A stretch of DNA of 5,909 bases from Marivivens sp. (GTDB lineage: Bacteria > Pseudomonadota > Alphaproteobacteria > Rhodobacterales > Rhodobacteraceae), in NCBI GenBank assembly GCA_024642185.1, contig JAHEBR010000145.1, positions 1-5,909 of the forward strand, read 5' to 3'. The translations under genes were made by a program, and so were the position numbers. The notes beneath the pieces are model-generated. The model saw only the letters and a program-made list of their open reading frames with translations, ran no database searches and was not told the origin of the DNA. Positions 1 to 4,738 of this stretch are shown piece after piece. Position 1 is the first letter of the stretch; the number at the start of each line of letters is the position of its first letter.

Positions 1-401
1 TCGAGCCCATAGGAGATGTTGTCGATCACCTTGCGGTGGGGAAAGAGGCCAAAGTGCTGAAACACCATCGACATCTTGTGCCGCCGCAATTCGCGCAGAT
101 CGGCCTTGCTCATCGCTGTCACATCCTGACCGTCGATCAACACCTGCCCTCCGGTGGGCTCGATCAACCGAGAGATGCAACGCACAAGCGTTGACTTTCC
201 AGACCCCGAAAGCCCCATGACGACGAAACACTCGCCCTTGCGGATATCGAAGGAAACATCTTTCACAGCAACGACATGGCCGGTTTCTTCTTGAACCTCG
301 CTGCGCGACTTGGCGGGATCAATGTTGGCCAAGACCTGTTTGGCGTGCGGGCCAAAGACCTTCCAGATGTTGCGGCAGGAAATTTTGGTAGGCGCTGTCA
401 T
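1..401 (-). CDS. proV: ProV/OpuAA-type ABC transporter ATP-binding subunit, partial (N-terminal 133 residues)
   Basis: This is the cytoplasmic ATPase that would power uptake of a betaine-like compatible solute or quaternary amine through the permease encoded divergently. Reading leftward from the ATG at 401-399, the frame stays open to the window edge. The protein begins MTAPTKISCRNIWKVFG. A roughly 25-residue insert then precedes VAVKDVSF, which is typical of ProV/OpuAA and absent from most ABC ATPases. The Walker A motif GLSGSGKST is at residues 63-71, followed by RLIEPTGGQVLIDG at 79-91. The Q-loop is MVFQHFGLFPH, with Gln at 115. The ABC signature, Walker B, H-loop and any C-terminal CBS domains lie outside the window. 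A purine-rich AAAGAGA lies about 11 bases before the start and may be the ribosome binding site. The family is certain. The substrate is not, so the symbol means ProV-like. Confidence 0.93.
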   Translation of the reverse strand, partial: MTAPTKISCRNIWKVFGPHAKQVLANIDPAKSRSEVQEETGHVVAVKDVSFDIRKGECFVVMGLSGSGKSTLVRCISRLIEPTGGQVLIDGQDVTAMSKADLRELRRHKMSMVFQHFGLFPHRKVIDNISYGL

Positions 402-463
402 CACGGATCAGTCTCTTTCAGTCGGTTCCTGGCCATACTGTTTCGCGGAGCGCGGGAGTATCA

Positions 464-479
464 AGGAAAAAATTTTGCA
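464..479 (+). promoter_or_regulatory. Possible sigma-54 (-24/-12) promoter for the permease unit
   Basis: AGGAAAAAATTTTGCA shows GG at 465-466 and GC at 477-478 separated by exactly 10 bases, with a perfect TTTGCA -12 part. This matches the invariant features of the RpoN consensus (TGGCAC-N5-TTGCA), but the -24 box is weak (AGGAAA). Transcription would start near 490, just before the inverted repeat, leaving a leader of about 55 nt. Such short matches arise by chance, and no activator site was identified, so this is tentative. Confidence 0.25.
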
Positions 480-494
480 AGAAATCGCTTTACC

Positions 495-539
495 CTTCCG
501 GGCAATTTCGGGAAAGTCTCTTAAGAAACTGCCCGGAAG
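495..539 (+). promoter_or_regulatory. Perfect 10-bp inverted repeat enclosing the permease ribosome binding site
   Basis: CTTCCGGGCA (495-504) is the exact reverse complement of TGCCCGGAAG (530-539), with 25 bases between. The right arm contains GGAAG (535-539), the only plausible Shine-Dalgarno sequence for the permease ATG at 545 (5-nt spacing). In mRNA the arms could pair and hide the ribosome binding site. In DNA they could be a repressor or activator site. The repeat is seen directly; the role is inferred. Confidence 0.5.
515..530. promoter_or_regulatory. Near-perfect 16-bp palindrome, candidate operator
   Basis: AGTCTCTTAAGAAACT pairs with itself at 7 of 8 symmetric positions (the only mismatch is 518/527) and is centred on TTAA. 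It sits between the arms of the larger inverted repeat and touches the right arm at base 530. The size and two-fold symmetry suit a dimeric regulator such as a TetR/BetI-like, GntR or MarR protein. No regulator gene is in the window. Confidence 0.35.
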
Positions 540-544
540 TCCTG

Positions 545-2680
545 ATGTCTGCCCAACCAGCCTCGGTATCTGTCAAAAAAATTCTGACATCGCACCCAAT
601 TTTGGCGAGCGGCGGCTGGTTCGCAATCGCGGCGCTTGTGGTTTCGCTGGTTGTCTGGGCGTTGGTTCATGGCCAATACGCCTTTCCAAAGGAACTATCG
701 GACAAGTTCCATTTCGCCGACTGGATCAATACTGCCGAAGACTGGCTGGAAGCCAACTTCCGTTGGTTCACCCGCGCCATCGCCGATTATATTCGAGTGG
801 CGCTCGAGGCGGTCGAGGTGTTCCTCTGGGAAGCCCCCTGGCCAGCTGTCGTCGTAGCGCTGACGATTCCTGCATTGGTCTATGGCGGCCTTGGACTTGC
901 GATATTCACGATGCTGGGTGTCTTGTTCTGGGCCGCAGTCAATATGTGGGACAGCGCCATGTCGACCCTGGCGCTTATGTTGGTGTCGGTCGCGATCTCG
1001 GTGGTTCTGGGCATAGCCGTTGGCGTCTGGACCTCGCAGAGCGACCGCGTTGATGCGGCGATCAAGCCGATCCTCGATACGATGCAGACGATGCCCTCTT
1101 TCGTCTATCTGATCCCGGCGATCTTTTTCTTCGGAATTGGCGGTCCTTCGGCGGCGATGGCCATTGTGATCTATGCCATGCCGCCGGCCGTTAGGTTGAC
1201 CAACCTTGGCATCCGGCAGGTTTCGGAAAACAGCGTCGAGGCGGCGCGGTCGTTCGGCTCGACCCGCTGGCAGCTTTTGATGAAGGTGCAGCTGCCTCAG
1301 GCCCTCCCTTCGATCATGATGGGCGTCAACCAGACGATCATGATGGCCCTCGGGCTTGCTGTCCTGGCCACGTTCATCGGCGCGGGCGGCCTTGGCGAAG
1401 AGGTTTGGAAGGCTTTGCAACGGCTGCGCGTCGGCTGGTCGCTGGAGGGAGGACTTTCGATTGTCTTCATGGCGGTCATCTTCGACCGCCTGTCGCTGGC
1501 AATGAGCGCGCAGAACCATGGCGGACGGATCGTCGATCCCTCGCAGATGACCTTCCGCCTCTTGCCGCAACGCTGGCTGCACTGGCAGCCCGCACGGGTC
1601 GTCGAGACCGGGATCAACGCCGTCTGGGATACCGTGGTTGCCGCTTCCAAGGCCCTGACCGGCGCGATTGCCTCCGGCCTTGGCGGGATCGTCGGCCTGA
1701 CGGGGGCGGAACGTGGCGCCAGCCTGAAGCTCTGGCTCAAGGAACGCCCCGGCCTTGTCATCGGCCTTGTCATCCTCCTCGCAATCTATGCCTGGGATGC
1801 CTGGGTATCGCCCATCCCCAACTACCCGCGCGACTGGCGCATCTCGCTGCGTGGTCCTGTAGATGACGCGGTGAAATGGCTGGCGGTAGAGCCCACCTTC
1901 ATCGCCTTCACAAAGGGCTTCAAGGCGATCATCTATCTCTATGCGCTGAACCCGCTCGACAAGTTCTTCGTGGGCCTGCCGTGGTGGTATGTGATGGTGG
2001 CTTTCTTCTTCATCTGCTGGCGCTCGGCGAGCCTGAACTTCGCGATTGTCGTTGTGGCCTCGCTCGCCTTCACCGGCCTCGCGGGCCTGTGGGATATCAC
2101 CATGTACACCCTCGCGGCCACCATCGCCTCGGTGGCGATCTCGGTCATCATCGGTGTGCCGCTCGGCATCGCTGCCGCCTACAGCCGGACGCTCGACGCC
2201 ATCCTTCGACCAGTCCTCGACGCGATGCAGACAATGCCGACCTTTGTCTATCTGATCCCCGTGCTGATGTTCTTCGGTGGCAATCCGGTCACGGCGGTCA
2301 TCGCCACGGTGATCTACGCCCTGCCCCCGGTCATCCGCATGACCATCCTTGGCCTGCGCCAGCTTCCTGAAGAAATCGACGAAGTGTCGGATGCCTTCGG
2401 GTCGAGCAAGCTTCAGGCGCTCGTTAAAGTACGCCTGCCGATGGCCTCGCCCTCGATCATGTTGGGGGTCAATCAATCCGTCGTCATGGCCTTTGCCATG
2501 CAGGTCATCACTCCGCTGGTCGCGGGGCTCGGCCTTGGCAAGGAGGTTTTCCATGCCATGAACGTGGCCGATACCGGCCGCGGCGTTGTTGCGGGATCGG
2601 GGATCGTGCTTTTGGCGATTGTGCTCGACCGCCTGACGCAGGCCTGGACGAAAAACCAGCGAATCGCGCTGGGACTATAG
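545..2680 (+). CDS. proW: Fused double-module ProW-type ABC transporter permease
   Basis: This integral inner-membrane channel subunit of a betaine/quaternary-amine-type importer has 711 residues, about twice the usual ProW/OpuAB length. It contains two complete homologous modules offset by about 381 residues. Each has an N-terminal helix (about 22-42 and 403-420), a variable linker, a hydrophobic helix pair (about 99-132 and 478-512) and a binding-protein-dependent transport permease domain (about 138-320 and 518-702). MQTMPSFVYLIP (180-191) and MQTMPTFVYLIP (561-572) mark equivalent points. The EAA coupling loop is canonical in module 1 (EAARSFG 232-238, LP 250-251) and degenerate in module 2 (EVSDAFG 613-619, LP 631-632). 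A loop of about 65 residues (about 320-385) joins the modules. The start is chosen by GGAAG at 535-539. The binding-protein gene follows after 121 nt. One polypeptide could form the whole translocation pore that normally needs two ProW chains; this is inferred from architecture. Confidence 0.95.
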   Translation: MSAQPASVSVKKILTSHPILASGGWFAIAALVVSLVVWALVHGQYAFPKELSDKFHFADWINTAEDWLEANFRWFTRAIADYIRVALEAVEVFLWEAPWPAVVVALTIPALVYGGLGLAIFTMLGVLFWAAVNMWDSAMSTLALMLVSVAISVVLGIAVGVWTSQSDRVDAAIKPILDTMQTMPSFVYLIPAIFFFGIGGPSAAMAIVIYAMPPAVRLTNLGIRQVSENSVEAARSFGSTRWQLLMKVQLPQALPSIMMGVNQTIMMALGLAVLATFIGAGGLGEEVWKALQRLRVGWSLEGGLSIVFMAVIFDRLSLAMSAQNHGGRIVDPSQMTFRLLPQRWLHWQPARVVETGINAVWDTVVAASKALTGAIASGLGGIVGLTGAERGASLKLWLKERPGLVIGLVILLAIYAWDAWVSPIPNYPRDWRISLRGPVDDAVKWLAVEPTFIAFTKGFKAIIYLYALNPLDKFFVGLPWWYVMVAFFFICWRSASLNFAIVVVASLAFTGLAGLWDITMYTLAATIASVAISVIIGVPLGIAAAYSRTLDAILRPVLDAMQTMPTFVYLIPVLMFFGGNPVTAVIATVIYALPPVIRMTILGLRQLPEEIDEVSDAFGSSKLQALVKVRLPMASPSIMLGVNQSVVMAFAMQVITPLVAGLGLGKEVFHAMNVADTGRGVVAGSGIVLLAIVLDRLTQAWTKNQRIALGL
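1081..1116 (+). repeat. Internal duplication marker, copy 1 (ProW module 1)
   Basis: This 36-bp stretch encodes MQTMPSFVYLIP and matches 2224-2259 at 31 of 36 bases, 1143 bp (381 codons) downstream. It is the best conserved DNA trace of the module duplication inside the permease gene. Confidence 0.8.
2224..2259 (+). repeat. Internal duplication marker, copy 2 (ProW module 2)
   Basis: This is the partner of 1081-1116 and encodes MQTMPTFVYLIP. The remainder of the two modules is conserved only at protein level, so the duplication is old rather than recent. Confidence 0.8.
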
Positions 2681-2688
2681 ATGGAAAG

Positions 2689-2707
2689 GCTTGCCTTTTG
2701 GGCAGGC
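2689..2707 (+). other. Intercistronic stem-loop between permease and binding-protein genes
   Basis: GCTTGCC (2689-2695) can pair with GGCAGGC (2701-2707) through seven pairs including one G-U, around the loop TTTTG. It begins 8 nt after the permease stop. No T-run follows, so it is not a normal terminator. Stem-loops here often protect the upstream mRNA end or lower read-through, adjusting the ratio of binding protein to permease. That role is inferred. Confidence 0.4.
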
Positions 2708-2790
2708 AGACGCAGGATCGGAAAAGGAAAAGACTGAACCCGTCACAGGACGGATACCGAAGACCGGAAGAATACCAAAGAATGACAATA

Positions 2791-2795
2791 GGGAG
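2791..2795 (+). promoter_or_regulatory. Shine-Dalgarno sequence setting the binding-protein start
   Basis: GGGAG lies 6 nt before the ATG at 2802. It supports that start over an in-frame ATG at 2691, which lies inside the intercistronic stem-loop and would put 37 hydrophilic residues before the signal peptide. Confidence 0.75.
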
Positions 2796-2801
2796 ACCCA
2801 A

Positions 2802-3737
2802 ATGACCAAATTCATGAAGATCAAAGCAGGCGCCGTCGCGCTCGGCCTTTCGGCCGCCGCCGCGGTGCCGGCGCAGGCCGATGTGTTCAACGTCCCTGAT
2901 GCGGACTGGACCGGCGGCCTTGTGACCTGCCGTATCATCACAACCATCATGGAACAGGAAATGGGCCACAAGGTCCGTCACATCACCATGCCGAGCGGCG
3001 CCGGTGTCTATGAGGGCCTGCGCTCGGGCGACCTCGATTTCGCCTGCGAGGGCTGGCCGTCGTATTCCTCTTCGAAAGAGGAATATATCAGCGAATATGG
3101 CGGTGACGGCTCGGTCATCAAGTTTGGCGATGTCGGCGTTGTTGGCGCCTCGTCCTACTATGTGCCGCGCTATCTGGTGGAAGGGCCCGACGCCCCTGCC
3201 CCCGACCTCAAGACCCTGCAAGACCTCAACAACTATGTTGATCTCTTCAAGGCTCTCGAGACCGGCGACAAGGGTCGCATCCTTGGCTGCCCCGTTGCCG
3301 CTTGGGAATGTGATGACACCAAGCGCATGGAAATGCTCGGGGTCAACTTCGTGGCCGTCGAGCTCGGCTCCGAAACCGCCCACTGGGCCGAAGTTCAGGC
3401 CGCCTATGCCCGCCATGAGCCGATCGTCGCCTATGCGTGGGAACCGCACTGGATCCACGCCGAGCTTGATCTCGTGCCGCTCGAGCTTCCGCCCTACAGC
3501 GACGAAGCCTGGCCCGCGACCGGCTGGCCCGAGGACGTGACCTATAACTATGGTCGTCCGGGTATGCTGACCGAGCATCCCGACGTTGCGGCTCTGATCG
3601 CCAACTCGAACCTCACCAACGCCATGCAGGCCACGATGATCCTCGCCATCGACGTGGAAGGCCGTGACGTTGACGAAGTGGTTCAGGAGTGGATCGACAA
3701 CAACGAAGACGTCTGGCGCGCCTGGCTGCCGAACTGA
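2802..3737 (+). CDS. Periplasmic substrate-binding protein of betaine/quaternary-amine ABC importer (OpuAC/ProX-like)
   Basis: This 311-residue exported protein would capture the solute and deliver it to the permease encoded just upstream. A Sec signal peptide is clear: basic start MTKFMKIK, an Ala-rich hydrophobic core (9-22), and a cleavage motif AQA-D after residue 26. The mature part has OpuAC/ProX features: DADWTGG (33-39), a helix with MGHKV (54-58), SGDLDFACEGW (75-85), AAWECDD (166-172) and YAWEPHW (211-217). Trp36, Trp85, Trp168 and Trp213 are candidates for the aromatic cage used by this family to hold trimethylammonium groups; the assignment is by position, not by structure. Four Cys residues (43, 82, 163, 170) could form disulfides. 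Relatives bind glycine betaine, choline, carnitine, TMAO (TmoX) or similar; the substrate here is undetermined. An intrinsic terminator follows 21 nt after the stop. Confidence 0.92.
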   Translation: MTKFMKIKAGAVALGLSAAAAVPAQADVFNVPDADWTGGLVTCRIITTIMEQEMGHKVRHITMPSGAGVYEGLRSGDLDFACEGWPSYSSSKEEYISEYGGDGSVIKFGDVGVVGASSYYVPRYLVEGPDAPAPDLKTLQDLNNYVDLFKALETGDKGRILGCPVAAWECDDTKRMEMLGVNFVAVELGSETAHWAEVQAAYARHEPIVAYAWEPHWIHAELDLVPLELPPYSDEAWPATGWPEDVTYNYGRPGMLTEHPDVAALIANSNLTNAMQATMILAIDVEGRDVDEVVQEWIDNNEDVWRAWLPN

Positions 3738-3758
3738 TAGCAGCGCCATAGCGTTCTT

Positions 3759-3792
3759 GCAGGCCCCCGCTTTTCGGGGGCCTGCTTTCTTT
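3759..3792 (+). terminator. Rho-independent terminator after the binding-protein gene
   Basis: GCAGGCCCCCG (3759-3769) and CGGGGGCCTGC (3775-3785) form a perfect 11-bp GC-rich stem with loop CTTTT, followed by TTTCTTT (3786-3792). This is a strong intrinsic terminator ending the permease/binding-protein transcript. The T-rich tail stops only 12 nt before the next start codon. Confidence 0.92.
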
Positions 3793-3797
3793 GAGGG
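3793..3797 (+). promoter_or_regulatory. Shine-Dalgarno sequence setting the DMT transporter start
   Basis: GAGGG lies 7 nt before the ATG at 3805 and directly abuts the terminator tail. It decides the start over an upstream in-frame ATG at 3664, which would run through the end of the binding-protein gene and the terminator hairpin. Confidence 0.8.
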
Positions 3798-3804
3798 TAG
3801 TCCC

Positions 3805-4722
3805 ATGAGCCTGTTCGATCGCAAAGCCGTCCATTTCGCCCTTCTGGGGGCAACTGGCGCCGCATGGGGCTTTACCCACCCGCTGACCAAGCTCGCGGTC
3901 TCGACCGGCTATGGCCCCTTGGGCATCATGTTCTGGCAGTTGGTGATCGTGGCGACGATCTCGGGCATTGCGCTCATCTTTCGCGGCCGCCGCCCCCCAT
4001 TTCACCGCGAAGCCCTGATCCTCTACGCCATGATCGCCCTTCTGGGGACGATCGTGCCCGATTTCCTGATCTATACCGCCGCCGTCTATATCCCGGCCGG
4101 CATCCTTGCGATCCTCATGGCCATCTCGCCGATGATCTCGCTCCCAATCGCGCTTGCCCTCGGGGTTGAACGGTTCTCCGTTCGTCGCGTCAGCGGGGCG
4201 CTCGTGGGCCTTGTCGCCATTGTCCTGATGATCGGCCCCGACGGGAGCCTCGGAAGCAGGACCGAGGCGCTCTGGGCGCTCGTCGTGCTGGTGGCCGTGG
4301 TCTTCTACGCCACGCAGGGCAATTTCATCAGCTGGTATGGCCAGACCGACGTGGGCGCCATGCGGATGCTCTTTGGCTCGTCGCTGGCGGCAATGCTGGT
4401 CATTGGCCCCGGGGTCTTAGCCAGCGGCCAGTTCATCGACCCACGGATGGAGTGGACCGTGGTGGAATGGGCGGTCCTTGGCACAGGAACGCTGCACGCG
4501 CTCGCCTATGCAGGATATCTCTCGCTCGTCTCTCACGCAGGGCCGGTCTTTGCCTCGCAGGTCTCCTATGTCGTGACCTCGACCGGCGTCCTGTGGTCGA
4601 TGCTCCTGCTAAAAGAGGGCTATTCCGGCTGGGTCTGGCTTGCCTTCGCGCTCGTCATGCTGGCGATCACACTTGTGCAGCCGCGCCGCGCCCCCGCCAT
4701 CCCCGGCGAGACCGCCCCCTAA
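3805..4722 (+). CDS. EamA/DMT-superfamily membrane transporter
   Basis: This is a 305-residue polytopic inner-membrane carrier of the drug/metabolite transporter superfamily, whose members export or exchange amino acids, nucleotide-linked compounds and other metabolites. About ten hydrophobic segments can be seen (roughly 10-32, 38-58, 69-90, 94-119, 127-145, 155-173, 185-203, 218-242, 248-269, 275-291). They fall into two EamA-like halves. The first half has GAAWGFTHPLTKLAV near the N-terminus and the SPMISLPIALALGVERFS turn (108-125). The second has the matching ASQVSYVVTSTGVLWSMLLLKE (250-271). Length and helix count are normal for a ten-helix EamA protein, and the tail is short and Pro-rich. 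The substrate is unknown. The gene lies 67 nt after the binding-protein gene, beyond the terminator, and its stop overlaps that of the convergent amidase gene. Confidence 0.92.
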   Translation: MSLFDRKAVHFALLGATGAAWGFTHPLTKLAVSTGYGPLGIMFWQLVIVATISGIALIFRGRRPPFHREALILYAMIALLGTIVPDFLIYTAAVYIPAGILAILMAISPMISLPIALALGVERFSVRRVSGALVGLVAIVLMIGPDGSLGSRTEALWALVVLVAVVFYATQGNFISWYGQTDVGAMRMLFGSSLAAMLVIGPGVLASGQFIDPRMEWTVVEWAVLGTGTLHALAYAGYLSLVSHAGPVFASQVSYVVTSTGVLWSMLLLKEGYSGWVWLAFALVMLAITLVQPRRAPAIPGETAP

Positions 4723-4738
4723 AGGGCGGGCCTGCCGG
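4703..4738. terminator. GC-rich inverted repeat over the convergent gene ends, possible weak bidirectional terminator
   Basis: CCGCCC (4712-4717) pairs with GGGCGG (4724-4729) around CCTAAA, and the outer arms CCGGC (4703-4707) and GCCGG (4734-4738) extend the stem imperfectly. Both stop codons (TAA plus strand, TAG minus strand) lie in the loop. No T-run follows on either strand, so intrinsic termination would be weak; it may block read-through between the convergent genes. Confidence 0.4.

Larger units (their letters stand above)
402..544. promoter_or_regulatory. Divergent control region between ATPase and permease genes
   Basis: This 143-bp gap between the two divergent start codons must hold promoters for both the ATPase gene (leftward) and the permease/binding-protein unit (rightward). 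It is more A/T-rich than its surroundings around 461-492. No convincing sigma-70 promoter was found. A weak leftward candidate has -35 TTGATA (complement of 459-464) and a poor -10 CAGTAT (complement of 435-440). A rightward sigma-54-like element and a set of inverted repeats are listed separately. The short frames overlapping this region do not look like genes. Confidence 0.7.

Noticed and set aside
402..544. Known riboswitch or tRNA-like structure in the control region
   Set aside because: Only simple inverted repeats were seen. No multi-helix aptamer pattern or tRNA consensus could be recognised.
310..1053. 247-residue plus-strand frame across the control region into the permease
   Set aside because: It is out of frame with the permease, overlaps the ATPase N-terminus on the other strand, and has no recognisable motif.
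695..2554. 619-residue open frame on the minus strand opposite the permease
   Set aside because: It is the antisense shadow of a high-GC membrane-protein gene. Its translation is a low-complexity mix rich in Arg, Asp, His and Gly with no recognisable domain, while the plus strand encodes a clear permease.
2691..2801. N-terminal extension of the binding protein from the ATG at 2691
   Set aside because: It would add 37 charged residues ahead of a clear signal peptide, has no good ribosome binding site and starts inside a stem-loop. ATG 2802 has GGGAG at ideal spacing.
2782..2805. Seven-codon leader frame ending ATGA over the binding-protein start
   Set aside because: The start-stop overlap resembles translational coupling, but the frame is tiny, has no clear ribosome binding site of its own and is easily explained by chance.
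3664..3804. Upstream start for the DMT transporter at 3664
   Set aside because: It would translate the end of the preceding gene out of frame and then the terminator hairpin. ATG 3805 has GAGGG 7 nt upstream and begins just before the first membrane helix.
2508..3890. 460-residue open frame on the minus strand opposite the binding protein
   Set aside because: It is antisense to the signal peptide, the ligand-binding motifs and the terminator, shows no family features, and overlaps three well supported elements.
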